A DNA stretch of 64,000 nucleotides from Tenodera sinensis (GCA_030765045.1 CM060965.1:21797585-21861584), one strand, 5' to 3'; shown: positions 1 to 12,500, counted from the first letter of the stretch. The notes: generated by a model not told the origin, from the sequence alone. Made by a program: numbers and translations.

Positions 1-553
1 ATTTTCTTGAAAATGGCTCAAACGATTTTGATTAAAATGTCATATGTTTGAGATATTTTTATGACAAATGAAATGTATATCTTGAATTTTCTGGCTATAG
101 TCCCTGTAGTCGTATTTACTCTGGACGACTTTTGCATAACTGGTAAACCGTTAGAGATAGACCAAATTATACTATACAAAAAATGTAGATCTTGCTAAAA
201 TACACAATCTATGTCTCAATAAATTTTCTTGTAGGGTGAACCATTTCGGAGATATACCTTGTTATGTGTGTGAGTTTCGGAAAACTTGGAACTTTCGTGA
301 AATGGGTCATCGTTGTTCATTTTTTTATATGTTACGTGTACAAAGAGAACGGAATCTCAAAGCTTTAAAACATTTGACTATCGCACAAAGCCTACTGTAT
401 TCCAATATTCCCCTTGCACCTACAAGGAAATAAGCAATAAGATAATTTGTACAAATGTTTATTTTAACTAACACGAAGAAGATATAGGAATAAGAGTTTG
501 TAAGAATGGTTAGTACAAGAGTAGAGAAAGTCATGTGAGTGCAACACATCAGA
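1..553 (+). repeat. 0.84-kb hairpin-ended repeat, copy A (5' part cut by window edge)
   Basis: This is a right-hand partial copy of the main dispersed repeat of the window, in the orientation that ends GTGAGTGCAACACATCAGA. It shares long near-identical stretches with the copies at 13664-14517, 26351-27038 and 31418-32230: the block ending GGCTATAG, the ACCTACAAGGAAATAAGC block and the AACACGAAGAAGATATAGGA block. Short reading frames here recur between copies but show no recognisable domain. Confidence 0.85.
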
Positions 554-643
554 TATTTTGTAGAGTGAACCATTCTGGAGATATTTCTTGTTGTTTGTGT
601 GAGTTTTGGAAAACAAACTTTCGTCTAGTGGAAGATCGTGATT

Positions 644-684
<41 letters not shown>

Positions 685-907
685 ATATTAGCCGTGCAAA
701 GAAAACACAATCTCAAAGCTTTAAAATATTTGACCATCGCTCAGGGCCTACTGTATTCCCATATTCGCTTTGTACCTACAAGGAAATAAATAAGATAGTT
801 TCTACAAAATGTTTATCTCGACTAACACGAAGAAGATATAGGAGTAAGAGTTTGTAAGAATGGTTAGTACAAGAGTAGAGAAAGTCATGTGAGTGCAACA
901 CATCGGA
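554..907 (+). repeat. 0.84-kb repeat, partial copy B in tandem with A
   Basis: This partial copy starts internally at the TAGAGTGAACCATT block and runs to the usual right end (CACATCGGA). It abuts copy A directly, so the family can sit in tandem. A 35-base poly-T tract (646-680) lies inside it. Confidence 0.8.
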
Positions 908-2024
908 TTTTTAACAATTCCTCGTTTACTATTCGTGTAACTTTGGGTTAATTTACGTTGTTTTTTCCTTATAAACATTAATTTCACACGCATATTTACA
1001 CTCTTATTCTTACTTGCAGACTCGAGGGAGCATGGGGAATAATTCTGGCTAAAGAAAAACTGGCACCCTTCAGCTGGGAATCAAACCTGGGACCTCAGGA
1101 TTTGAAAGGTAGCTTGCTAACCACCAGACTATAGAGGCTGTGGAGTGCAGTTTTGAAGCAGCCAATAATAACACATTTTGAAGAACGTGTTACTGTCGCA
1201 AGGAATACAAAGGACAGGTTCCTATAATGTAAGTGGTGAATTCTGCGCTGCTCACACCGACACAAAGGAACCTTCCAGAGGATGTAGTTTAGTCATTATC
1301 TATGATGACAGACTCTGAGGGTGCGAAGGGAGTGGCTCAACACTTTTTCTGAGAAAGGCTTCCCAGAAATACCCTGAGGATGTCCAGGACAATTATTATC
1401 AACGTCATTCACAGCACAAGAAGTCGAGGACATGCCGCGGTTTACCGCCATACTCTTCATAGATCAAACCAGAATTTATCGAGGGACTACTCACATAGAA
1501 TTGCTTCACAAGGAATACAAATTTGCTGAAAAAGCTGGTCTTATACATTAATTATCTGTAGATTAAAATGTAACAGCACGGTTTGAAGTTAGGTAATTAT
1601 CATTTAGTAGAGAGACAATTAAATATTATACACGGATTCCTCACCTCAAAGTCGCGTAACTTAAAAAACACCTTCCATCGTTGCCAGTGAGACGTGTTGG
1701 TAGCTGCGGTATTGGCAACGAACATTATCCAGAGACTTCGAGGCTAAAAGATTCAAAGGAAATTGCAGTGTAGACAAAATAATATTATAAACTTGTGGTA
1801 ACCACCGCGCTTTTTCGGACTTTTCTCTTACCACGTCAAGTTATAGATCCTGTATTGGTGGGAAGTTGAATGAAATGGATGCTGTAATATCTGAACTGTT
1901 GCTGGAGTCGGCAACAAGGCGAGCGGGTTGCGCAGTAGTATTCCGCTGAGTCACGTGACTTTTAGCACATAGAGCGAGAATGAAAGAGACCGTCTCTCTC
2001 TACGCAAAGGGTTCGCTGATCCGC
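908..2024. other. Gene-free stretch with one SINE-like tract
   Basis: Apart from the tRNA-like SINE at 1018-1143 I see no coding, RNA or repeat signal here. The short frames have no recognisable domains. Confidence 0.5.
1018..1143 (-). repeat. tRNA-derived SINE, family D
   Basis: Read on the minus strand, this stretch looks like a tRNA head: a box-A-like segment (TAGTCTGGTGGTTAGC, complement of 1115-1131) and a box-B-like segment (GGTTTGATTCCC, complement of 1076-1087), followed by a non-tRNA body. No intact cloverleaf or terminator marks it as a functional tRNA gene. A second tRNA-like head of similar type lies at 24739-24860. Confidence 0.55.
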
Positions 2025-2372
2025 TTTCTTGTGTGCACCCATCTGGACCAGCAGTTAGACCGTTCGCCTGTCTCCTAGGTTCGATCCCAGAGACCCGCAT
2101 GTGGTATTCGTGGTGGACGAAGCGGCATCTGGGCAGGTTTTCTCCGGGTTCTCCGGTTTCCCCCGCCAGTTATTCCGCCACTTACTTCATCATCCATTTC
2201 AGCTGCATTTCACATCATCCTCTTCCTCACTCTCATACCTGATGCTGGGCTGACCACCTGCTTCCTGATGTACACTCGTCTGGTTTGTCTGCTCCCTCGG
2301 CACAGGCTTGTAAGTACGAGGGTAAGTCCTCCAAACGGGGAAGGTAATCAGATGAAGAAGAAAATACAGATG
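2025..2372 (+). repeat. tRNA-derived SINE, family C (copy 1)
   Basis: A decayed tRNA-like head (box B GGTTCGATCCC near 2079) is followed by a long body with TGGACGAAGCGGCA, GGGCTGACCACCT and GGTAATCAGATGAAGAAG. The same order of blocks occurs at 45846-46248 and 49654-49976, which establishes the family. The tail ends in short A-rich repeats. Confidence 0.75.
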
Positions 2373-3110
2373 TATTTTTCGCCCCGTCACACTTCCTTGA
2401 CATCAAAACTGACTTGTAAACTTTGGCAATCGGCGAGTTAGCTCAAAAGATCTACTTGAAAGCATTGAATGTTATTCTTATTCACAAAAACCTGTAGAAT
2501 TCTCCTGCTGTCAAAGGTTTAATATCTTGCAATTGAGAATCCAGAGTATACTAATTATATTATTTTCAAGAGATCGAAATACTAAGGCAATAAATATGTA
2601 TACTACTGCATTTTATTTCCTTGCGGTAATAAATTCAAATCCATTTCTTTATGCTATCGTAATGTTCCCAGAGTTTTAAAATATTTCAGAAGTAATGAGA
2701 GCCTTCTAACGTTTTTGCAGACATTCTGGTTCCAATTTTCTGCGCGGTTCCTTTGATCACGTCATTTTCAGCATTAGATAGTATTGGCAGATCATTATTG
2801 CAGACTATGCACTTAATGGATTTATTACACGAGTTTCCTCTGCACGAATACAAACCGACAAAATAAAAACCTATCAAGGGTAAATGTGCCTTAAAACCGA
2901 AGTCATATTTATAATTATAGGTTAGTAACCGTGTTACTATACGTTGGATCGCAACAAGAAAAGAAACGAAAAAATTGACTTACAGATAGCGTGCTACATT
3001 TTGCTTTAAGCGGTATACGTGTTTTAATAAGGTCAAAACAAGATCCGCGTAAACTTTCTTTATTTTATTATGGTTACATCGCGCCTTATTGGCGAACAAT
3101 CACTATTTAA
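2373..3110. other. No feature recognised
   Basis: A+T-rich sequence. The longest frames, under 70 codons, carry no domain I recognise. Confidence 0.5.
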
Positions 3111-3114
3111 TGTG

Positions 3115-3585
3115 AATTTGTTGTCGAGATTCTACCGAAAATACGTGTTTAAACTCTAATTCATCCAAACAAAACTTTTTTAGAAAAAATGTGTGTGTTC
3201 GTGTGTGCATGTTTGTGTGTCTCTTTGTATAGCACAATTCAAAAATGAAAAATTGGAAAAATCCAAACTTGTTATTTAAATACAGTATCCCCACAAATAT
3301 CAGGAAAATCCTTCGTCCCAAAATTTTACTTGATTAAAATACCACAGGTTTGAGATATCCTTAAGACAAATAAAATGTATATCTTAAAGATATTGCGTAT
3401 AGCCTGTGAATTGCTCTACATTCGGAGTAAATCTTGCGTACATTTTTAAAATTGATAAAACCTACACTAATTACGACAATTTATTCAACAAAAAATATAG
3501 ATCTTATCAAAACACACACTTTATAACCAAGAAATATTTTGTGGCATTAACTATTTCCGAAATATTTGTTGATTTGTTTATGTAT
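3115..3585 (+). repeat. 0.84-kb repeat, degenerate copy
   Basis: The block order of the family is still visible: a TG-rich tract, CACAATTCAAAAATGAAAA, GATTAAAATACC, TTTGAGATAT and AAATGTATATCTT. Divergence is high, so this is an old copy. Confidence 0.6.
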
Positions 3586-5154
3586 GAACCTCCGACGTTA
3601 ACAAGGTCTAGAGACTCTCGTAATATTACAACTCACAACTGTTTACTTCTCGTAACCTTGAGTCAGTTCTTTCACTGTCTTTTTTCACTTTCTCTGTCTC
3701 TCATACACTAACTCCAACGATACAATCACTCGACGCTCCTTAAAACTTCTTCGCATCAAACTCACCTATAATTTTCAGGAATGCAATGCTGCCAATTCAA
3801 TAGCTAAATTATATAATGCGATGACTTAGTAAGATGCTACACATAGTTTAGGTTTTAAGTTTATTCCTTAGTGATTGATGCCTTGACTCGAAGTCCGTTG
3901 TTTGAAATAATAATACGGACGATAATAGAGATTCAGTTTTTCAATAAGAGTTTGAAGTCGGGTACATGGATTGTGAAGACTTAGATATTAGAGGCATAGA
4001 AAATTGGGCTGCATTTTACTTCCCACCCTAGTACATATTGTATATTAGTCACTAAATTTACGTTGACTTCGGAAATGAAATTATGTATTTATGTTTTAAA
4101 TTTCATTCTGCGTACCGGATTTATTTCCCACCGGGGTTGGGAATTTGTTTTTAATTAGTATAATTCCCTACCTTCCTCAAAGTGTGGATGTGAGAGCAAA
4201 TGTGCGTGTGAAAATAAGTTAAAAACGATGAACACCTACCGCAACCTAACCTAAAAATGTAAAGAATACTATCGAATGCTTCAATCAAAGCCCCCAATAC
4301 AACCATAGTAGTTAAAGGCGGCTATACAAACTCAAAGCTTGTTAATAAACGTTAAGTAAAATTTGTTTGGCTTATTAAGGAATGTAATGTTTGAAAATTG
4401 CTGTATTATTTCGTCTTCTACGAGAAATTATATTGCAGGGCCATAAATTAAGCTTGCTTGTTTATTCAGTTCAACTGGTAAAGACGCAATTAAAGTTGCC
4501 TGCTGTTTCTAGTGAAACAAACGAAGCCGTCAAAAGCTGATTGGCCGTGAGACGAAGTTCTGCTAATAATGTACCATGGAGCATTAAACGGCAGAGTCTT
4601 CATCTGAAAGTGAACGACCGTACAAAAGCGATATAAAACGTCTCTATGGCTAGAGGAAAGCAGATTCTAAAGATAGAAACGTGCGACAGAGAGCGTGGAT
4701 TGGTAGAAACCCATGTGCGACAAATGAATCCCCACAATTCGTAAAAAGAGCACCAGCTATAATTATGTGCTCGTGTGCACTCGTGTATTTCAGTCTCCCA
4801 TCTGCCACTTCAGCAGACCTTGAAGCTGTCCTCTGTATCCGGTGCATCAAAGTGTCCGGAGTTCGCACCATTTGGGCAGTCAGATGCTACAGGTGTATTG
4901 TATAAATGGTAATACAGAAATTGAGCTCGGCCTTGCACCTTATAAGGTAAAAGTATTTCCAGTTCGTAAGACCCTCAGGCCCTTTGGGGCGCGGCAAGCA
5001 AGTCTGCACGCGATTAGAATCATGTACTGCTCTCCGACGGGCTATGCCCCCAGCGAAATTCCAACACTTGCAACTATTTTCAAAGATTCTGCCATAACTA
5101 AGGCGATGACTTAATTTAGAAGAGAACAATAAAATTCTAAGTTTTCTTCCTCAC
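3586..5154. other. Gene-free stretch
   Basis: I find no recognisable protein, RNA or repeat in this stretch. A frame of 74 codons near 4681-4905 has an opposite-strand frame of similar length and no domain signature. Confidence 0.45.
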
Positions 5155-5506
<352 letters not shown>

Positions 5507-5936
5507 ATCACAACGATAATTATTGAAATTATTAACATATGTTTATAAATTTATAATTTTAAAATAAAACAGATAATAAATAATAATATTTATAATAAAA
5601 CAGATGAACAAGGAATGACGTGCTATATTAGTAAATGAGAGTTCTTGAGGAGCATCGCCCTCCTTGCTGACGTCATGTGGCAGAGGGAAATGTTTTAAAA
5701 CTCGAACATATATACAGGCTCCTAAGAGGATATCGAGTTCCCCAAGAGAGCAGAAGGGTGAACTCGTTGCCAACATGAACCTTCTTGACACTCGCCCTTG
5801 ACGTTCCTATGAATTTGTTCACCAGAAGACGAATGTGTGGCTTTGTTGGAGCTGGTTTATGGAATTTACACGTTCATTCGACTCGCTCGGCTTCCGATGA
5901 TAAATTGGTACCTACTCTACATAACTTCGCACACAC

Positions 5937-6011
5937 AAAATGTATAACCCGTTCTTCTGCCTCTTTAGCAAACATCTCCTGCTAAAGAGGAGCAGAACAT
6001 ATCAGCATTTG
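5937..6011 (+). other. Perfect-stem hairpin, miRNA-precursor-like
   Basis: GTTCTTCTGCCTCTTTAGCA (5951-5970) pairs with TGCTAAAGAGGAGCAGAAC (5980-5998) through a 9-base loop, with one bulged base and one mismatch. Weaker pairing continues outward (AAATG near 5938 with CATTT near 6007). The size of about 74 bases would suit a precursor, but there is no expression evidence. Confidence 0.4.
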
Positions 6012-6168
6012 GTTGAAACAAACCTGTAAGTAATAATTCTTGGGCAAGAGTGTGATATACTTAAAATTGCATCATCAACAGAGATACCTATGCATGTATG
6101 GCTCTCTTCGGGAGGTCTCGTAAACAATTTCTGCTCCATAATTTGAATTTATGCTCGACTATGCCATA

Positions 6169-6290
6169 ATGCACCAGTTCATAACGATACGACTATCCAC
6201 CAATCAAAGGTGCACCAGTTCATAACGATACGACTATCCACATATCAAAGGTGCACCATAACGATACTGCTATACACCAATCAAAACATT
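6169..6290 (+). repeat. 41-bp minisatellite, three units
   Basis: Three tandem units begin GCACCAGTTCATAACGATAC; the third is shortened to GCACCATAACGATAC. The array ends about 20 bases before the LTR at 6310. Confidence 0.85.
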
Positions 6291-6309
6291 CGCATGTAGC
6301 AATCAATAC

Positions 6310-6866
6310 TGTGACGCCGGTCGCGGCGCACAAGAAAGGACGGTCGGGGCTAAGCTACTTCACACCACATTCCAGCGGCAGGTATCAAAGGCGCTCCACA
6401 CCGCTCACGCGAGCAAACACGTGACAACAATCAAAGTGACGGAACAAAAAAGGGGGTTTTCCAGATTATTCGAGGACTATCCGGCAGCCAGTGTATTTGT
6501 AGAAGTTCGAGAAAGGTCCATGCTACGTCATACTCGCTATATAAGGAGGCGAGGAGAAAGAAGAGTAATTTTTTAGAGAAAAGTGGCTTGTGAGTGTGCG
6601 ACGAGACAGCTGTGTATATGAGAAAGATACGACGCGTCTAAGTGAAGAAGTTTTAATGAGTGTTGAGTGATTGCATCGTCAAAATCCGTTGTTTGTAAGA
6701 CAACGAGAAGAAAGACAGAAGGGAGTGAGTTACGTTTTCGAGAAGAAAACAAATGTGAATTGTAATATCACGAAAGACTGTAGACTGTTAACGTCAGTAA
6801 AAGAGAACTAGGTTATTGTGCAAAAGTTTTAGAAGAAGAGCCGCTCGTTTCATAAAACATATCTAC
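6310..6866 (+). mobile_element. LTR (solo or orphan), copy 1
   Basis: The element starts TGTGACGCC and has a TATA box in the usual place (TATATAAGG, 6538-6546). A related copy at 39414-39960 shares the start, the TATA block (GCTATATAAGGAGG) and the block AAGATTGTAGACTGT or its variants. It ends just before TGGCGTCC (6867), which could be a primer-binding site because such sites begin TGG. No retroviral-type protein follows, so this is a solo LTR or a fragment. A Ty3/gypsy affiliation is only a guess. Confidence 0.65.
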
Positions 6867-6984
6867 TGGCGTCCTAATTACTACCATCATGCTCTCATCA
6901 CATAATATACTACTTTTAAGTTCTTTTTTTATCCGCGACCACTTAAAAATGGCTAAATCTCTAATTGATAATCATCGCTGTGAA

Positions 6985-7344
6985 AGCTTTAAATCTGATA
7001 TGCATGTGCGTCTGTCTGTGTGCCTGTGAACAGGATACCTTAAAGAGAAGAGTCTGTTAAATACCAAATTTGGCATTTAAGTTCAGTGTCCTCCAAGGAT
7101 ACCATTAATGTTTGAAAAGAAAGAAAGAAATTTCCCACCCAAAGTACAACCTTTTCGTTCCTTTTTATTTTTTCAAAAATACTTGTAGCGATTTTGATTA
7201 AAATGCCATATACTTAAGCTATTGGCATGACAATTGAAACGGTGTCTTGAATTTTTCGGATTAGCTTGTGAAACCCTCTTCCTTGTGAATGAATTTTATG
7301 TAACTGAAAATCCACAACTGATAGACGAAATCTTACCACAAAAA
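6985..7344 (+). repeat. 0.84-kb repeat, partial copy (+)
   Basis: The middle part of the family is in plus orientation (TGTGCCTGTGAACAG, GCGATTTTGATTAAAATGCC). It is cut at the start of the minus-oriented copy that follows, making an inverted pair. Confidence 0.7.
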
Positions 7345-7639
7345 TCTGATGTGTTGCACTCACATGGCTTCCTCTACTCATGTACTAACTATTCTTACAA
7401 ACTCTTATTCCCTTATCTTCTTCGTGTTAGTTGAGATTAACATTTGTACAAATTATCTTATTGCTTATTTCCTTGTAGGAAATGGGATGGGAATACAGTA
7501 GTCTTTGAGCGATAGTCAAATCTTTTAAAGCTTTCTTTGCACGGCTAACATAAAACTGAACAACGGTGTTGCATTTGATGAAGGTTTAAGTTTTCCAAAA
7601 ATCACACAAATAAAAAGGAATATCTCCGAAATAGTTTAC

Positions 7640-7677
<38 letters not shown>

Positions 7678-8188
7678 TTTGGACATAAATTGTATGTTTT
7701 AGCAAGATCTACATTTTTTGTACAGTAAGATTTGATCTATCTCTTACGATTTACCGGTTATGCAAGTCATCCAGAGTAAACAATACTACATAGGCTATAG
7801 CCAGAAAATTCAAAATATAGATTTCATTTGTCATGAAAATACCTTAAACATATGGAATTTTAATCAAAATCATTACAGCCATTTTCGAGAAAATCAAAAT
7901 TTTCGTAAAATTTTCCATGTAAAGGGTAGTTTAGGACGGAAGAATTTTCTTCACAATCTTCGTGTTCCATCCTTAAAAGACATTAACCTTAAATACAAAC
8001 GTTGGTTTTTAATCGACTTTTCGTTTTTCAGTTATGCTGTCCACAGACTGACACACACAGGACCTTTTTCTAAAAATTCTTTTTTTGGATTCAGGGGTCC
8101 TCAAAACACATATTTCCGTTGAAATCTCGACATTGAGTTTTTGAGTGGACAATACTTCCTCTACTTACTATACGTAGTAGAGCAAATA
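7345..8188 (-). repeat. 0.84-kb repeat, near full-length copy (-)
   Basis: This copy begins TCTGATGTGTTGCACTCACA after a run of As. It ends in the hairpin CTACTTACTATACGTAGTAG followed by AGCAAATAAA. A 32-base poly-A tract lies inside (7643-7674). It defines both ends of the family together with 22738-23568. Confidence 0.85.
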
Positions 8189-8399
8189 AAGAGTGTAGAG
8201 TTCGAGTTCACAATTTATGTTAAATAAAATGTATAGTGGTTTAACCATTTCCTGAAAATTCTTAATTATTGAATTAAATTTTAAAATACTTCTTCCTCTT
8301 TTTAATGTCAAGTGGTTATTCGTCCCCGCACCCCACCCCCCCCCCCCCCTCCTGATCATGCAAAGAGGTAATTTCAAACCCACCACATAGCAATGTATT

Positions 8400-8515
8400 T
8401 GATTATTACTTAAGTTTACTGTAGTTTCCTTATACCTACAAGGAAATATTTATCTCGAGTAACATAGAGCAGATAGAGAAACTTTTGCAAGAGTGGTTAG
8501 GAAAGCCATATGAAT
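8400..8515 (+). repeat. 0.84-kb repeat, right-end fragment
   Basis: Only the right-hand blocks remain (ACCTACAAGGAAATA, AGTGGTTAGGAAAGCC, GAATGTAACACAGA). Confidence 0.6.
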
Positions 8516-8755
8516 GTAACACAGACCTTTTTAAAATAATAACGATGTGCGCTCAGCACGTTTTATTAACCGTGAATAAGGGCCTCGATTTTCTATTCAC
8601 CTGACCATCTTTGATCTACAGCAACACACCCCTGCATGTTAGACCACCATTTACACTCAAGTGCTTGCAAACCCGTCCTCTCTTGGTGATCGTTCGCAGC
8701 TGCCTGACGAACGTTGCGCGCTTGTCACATCGAAAACTACACTATCCAGTTTTCT

Positions 8756-8756
<1 letters not shown>

Positions 8757-8833
<77 letters not shown>
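8757..8833. repeat. (CA)n microsatellite
   Basis: About 77 bases of uninterrupted CA repeats. Confidence 0.98.
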
Positions 8834-8834
<1 letters not shown>

Positions 8835-9229
8835 CGGTACGAATCCAGATACATCGTTTACTAATTAAAAACCATTAGGTTAACAGTATTATAATTTCTA
8901 GGTACACAAATTTGTCTCATGTAAATGATTAATCTGTTAATGTTTTTCCCCATGTCCCTTGTGTGGTGCTAAGGAGGATATTGACTCTATATTTGAATAT
9001 AAAGGGACTGACATGTGGAGAGAAACATTTCTATCTGACAAACAGTTTAACAGAGCATTCGAAGTAATCAAACATATAGTGTACAATACATGTTTGTGAA
9101 ATACATAACAGATTCTCGGAAATACACCTACGGAACTATTTCTCCATTCTGTAATAATGCACTTCCACGCTCATATCGCAATACACTACTACTTAACCAT
9201 TCACTTGTTCTCCCATTATTTAAATAATG
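8834..9229. other. No feature recognised
   Basis: Low-complexity A+T-rich DNA with no coding signal. Confidence 0.45.
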
Positions 9230-9655
9230 CCAACATAATTGAAACAACAAATGAAATGGGACTTTTTGGAAATAGTCTCTGAAGCCCTCTTCATTCTAGA
9301 CAAAATGTTGCTGTACAAAATTGTAGATTTTTTATAACACACACTTTATGTCATATACAATTTTTTTCTGCGATTAACCATGTAGGGACAGGTTTATTGG
9401 TTTGAATTTTCCAGTACCAATAGGAAATCGTTATTCGGTTTCTTTATCTCTTATCATGCAAAGAGGTTGGAGTTTCAGCTTCTAAAAGTTTTGACTATCA
9501 CTTAAATCTACGAATTCGCCTACTGCAAGTAGGTACATATGTAATAACACCACTTCCGCAAATGTTTATCTCGATTAATATGAGTTAGGTAGAGGAATAT
9601 TTTGTTGAAGAATGGGTAGAGAAAGTAGTGTGAATTTAACACAGATTCTTGTTAA
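9230..9655 (+). repeat. 0.84-kb repeat, degenerate copy
   Basis: Family blocks are recognisable although diverged: CTGAAGCCCTCTTCATTCTAG, TGTAGATTTTTTATAACACAC, CATGCAAAGAGG, AATGTTTATCTCGATTAATA and GTGTGAATTTAACACAGA. Confidence 0.55.
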
Positions 9656-9794
9656 TCTACGATATTCCCCAATGTTTTATTTATTTTTAACGATAGCTTT
9701 TTAGTTTTTTAATTTGTAAAGATATTTTTGAGGTGTATGACACATCTGATGTTTTAAAAAGTTTGAATTTATGGCAATCGTTTTAAAATAAATA

Positions 9795-10773
9795 CAGGGT
9801 GTCCAAAAAAAGTGTCCGATATTGGACAGGAGTTGGCATTGATCAAAACTAGAATAAATGTTCCTATAAACATATATCCGGAAACTAATATTTGTTAAGA
9901 TATGAGCCATTTTAGAAAAGCGTGTAATGTATGCACATTTTCGATAGGTTTAGCATACACCAATATGCAATGATCACATTCGTGTTAATCACCAGCATCA
10001 TCATGACATCGGGTACTTGGCTGACAACAGTTAAGATAAAATATTTTAGCCAGATCCACGAAGTATTCAGCAAATTTCCTCAGCTAGTACAATCATTTTT
10101 ACACAAATGCCTAGATCTCATGGGCAATTTCCTGAAATTTCTTTAGTTTTTTAAACAATTTACAGGGCTTTCATCATTTTGTTCTAAATGAAAGGGCTTT
10201 GCTTATTAAATATAGTTACTAGATACAGTTTCTTGAAAAAAGAAAAATCAAATTCACGAATCGAATGTATAATTTGTATCTTTCCTCTAAACAGGAAACA
10301 TTTAAATCTAAATATGTGTTAAGTTCTGCTAAGTCATGCCTTGGTCAAGGCAACTTGTGTCTTTACCTCTCAGTTCTTGGAGAAAAAGGTTTTGGATTGT
10401 CCTCAACACTTTACTGTGCAAACTTCTAGGAAAGAGCCTATTAAGAAATTTCTGGATTATTTGGAAAATATCTTGGGGTACTCTTTCTTGTTTCTGAAGA
10501 CAAGGAAATGCTTGGACCAGCTTCTCAGTGCAATATGACTATGACCTACTGACCCAATTTCTGTATACCGATGCATACTGGTCACCTTTTATTAAATTTC
10601 TTACATCAAAGTTCATAACACTACGTATTAGGTAAGCTTATAGCTGATAACATTTCAAGAGCATCACAAAAAACAGCAGTAGCAATTCAAAGCTCTGCAT
10701 CAATAGGCTCCGGTTCTTGAATGTATAATATGGACTTAAAGAGTTAAAAATTGGAGGGTTTTACAATTATCAC
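9795..10773. other. Unassigned stretch starting with ACAGGGTGTCCAAAAAA
   Basis: The motif ACAGGGTGTCCAAAAAA at 9796 resembles ends of insect DNA transposons. A possible inverted partner (TTTTGGACATCCTATTT) lies at 12592-12608. With the mariner remnant between them, a degraded DNA element holding the nested hAT insertion is possible but unproven. The stretch itself codes for nothing I recognise. Confidence 0.3.
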
Positions 10774-11931
10774 TAGGACTAGGAAGTTCATGCATTTGCA
10801 TGTTTTTTCATAGGGTTTAAAAATCTATGCTTCTACATTATGTGCACGAATTATGGAATTTTCAGTTATTTGGACATGATTTTATGCTGCATATAACTGC
10901 ATATTTTCTTGATTTTTGATAAATGCATATTATTTCAACATTATAGCCCCTATATTGCATATTTTAATGATTTTTATGCTTATTTTATTTTTTCATCTGT
11001 ATAATATTTTTCATATTTGTAGCATTTCTGAGACAATGATTCTTTCCCATTGGTAGATAGATTTGTGTCCAATACGAAGATAATTTTTTTTAAATCTCCT
11101 AAAAGAGTTAAGTTGTTTAGATCAACATCACCTAATATCCGACTTCCTCCTGCACCAGTGTTAACTCGATGGGGAACATGGGTCGATGCAGTTTTATATT
11201 ATACTGAGCACATAGAAATAGCCGAAGAGGTTGTTAATTCACTGGACTCGAAAGATGCTTCATCAATAGAAACTGTGCAAAATATTCTGTCAGACACTGG
11301 GTTAAAAGAGGATCTTAGTTTCATATCTGCCCAGTTTTCTTTCTTACCAACAGCCATAACGGCATTGGAAGCTGTAGGATCTCCTTTACATGAAACACTT
11401 ACTGTCTTTGAAAAAACAACATGTGATCTAAGTTCGGTTCCTGGTAGCATAGTACAAAAAGTGAAAGATGAAAGTGATTTATGTAATTTCAAAAAATTCT
11501 GGTTATAAACAGATGTGTGATATTCGAGACATCCTCGAAGGAAAACCGTCTATCACACCAAGAGACTTGACTCTCTCTGTCAAACAGTTAACATCATTTA
11601 AATATGCCCCGATAACATCTTGTGATGTGAAGAGAAGTTTTTCACGTTACAAAAGTGTTTTGCGAGACAACAGGCGACGTTTCACAATTTGTGCAGTGTT
11701 TGTTGTGAACTGCAATTTAGCAGTTAATACTAGCAGCGGGACCACTTCTGCTTCAACCTCTAAGGAATAAGGTAACTTTATTTATTTCTTATACTAACTC
11801 GTCTTGTCTACTGCAAAGGGTTATTAATTGTTTTAATTAAATAGTGCATATTTCTTGGCATATTTTCAAGTTTTAAGAGCATACTTGCATGCATATTTCA
11901 GGGTTTTTAGGGCATGAACTTCCGAGCCCTA
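10774..11931 (+). mobile_element. hAT element 1, internally deleted, with 8-bp target duplication
   Basis: The left end TAGGACTAGGAAGTTCATGC and the complement of the right end, TAGGGCTCGGAAGTTCATGC, form terminal inverted repeats with 18 of 20 matching. The flanks ATTATCAC (10766-10773) and ATCATCAC (11932-11939) agree at 7 of 8 positions, as expected for an old 8-bp hAT target duplication. Only the C-terminal half of a transposase is inside (11050-11770), so the copy cannot move itself. The element at 17534-19151 is a close relative. Confidence 0.85.
11050..11770 (+). pseudogene. hAT transposase, C-terminal half, frameshifted
   Basis: Two overlapping frames, 11050-11508 and 11468-11770, together read like the C-terminal half of an insect hAT transposase: a TRWGTWVDAVLYYTEH segment in the first, and the hAT dimerisation motif YAPITSCDVKRSFSRYKSVL near 11600-11660 in the second. 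The frameshift lies around 11468-11508. The BED finger and the catalytic N-terminal part are missing. No host function is suggested; this is debris inside hAT element 1. Confidence 0.85.
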
Positions 11932-12189
11932 ATCATCACATTTATTATGCGTTATTTATGTGTATTTTACTGTAATATAAATAATGTTTATTTTACGCGT
12001 AAAGGTCCAATTTGTCTTTAATGATTTATTTGTTCAAAAGCAAACTAAAACATTATTAATTGTTGTATGCACTTCAGAAATTATTAATAGAATAAGTTAG
12101 AAAGCCCCGGGCCAGAGACCCTCGGCACTAGATTAAAAATATGTCTGGTTTAAGTAAGGCCTATTGAAAGTCGAGGCTTACCAACAGAA

Positions 12190-12500
12190 GGTATGGAATA
12201 AAGCAAACGATTAATACTCCCGTGTAGTTGACACACTTTTCCCATTATGGTATGAGGTGAAGGATACTGACTTGGAGATATTCCTTTGGTTGAGAAATAA
12301 ATCAACGTTGAACAACATTCTTCACCATTTGGTCGCTTGAAGCAGTCGAAGACACGGTTGTGAGAAGGGGCGGCAATGTAACGTCTCCCAAGCAGAGAAT
12401 GTTAGTTGATTAGTGGTTGTTTTTGTAGTCTGAGGACGAGCATTATCAAATAAAAGCATTTGTCTTGTCAAATGTTCTACACTAGGTCCTTGAGGGTTGG
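12190..12500 (-). pseudogene. mariner-family transposase remnant
   Basis: On the minus strand, successive frames give LLFDNARPQTTKT, then AWETLHCRPFS, then after a +1 shift VFDCFKRPNGEECCS, and finally KVCQLHGSINRL. This is the order of the mariner catalytic region: the HDNARPH-type motif with the second Asp, the WE...PPYS block, the GPLK region and the C-terminal WDKCV..HG block. The third Asp region (PYSPDLAPSD in intact enzymes) is damaged. The N-terminal half is not recognisable. It lies next to hAT element 1 but is a separate family. Confidence 0.7.

Noticed and set aside
10341..10538. 65-codon frame upstream of hAT 1
   Set aside because: No recognisable motif and no supporting context.
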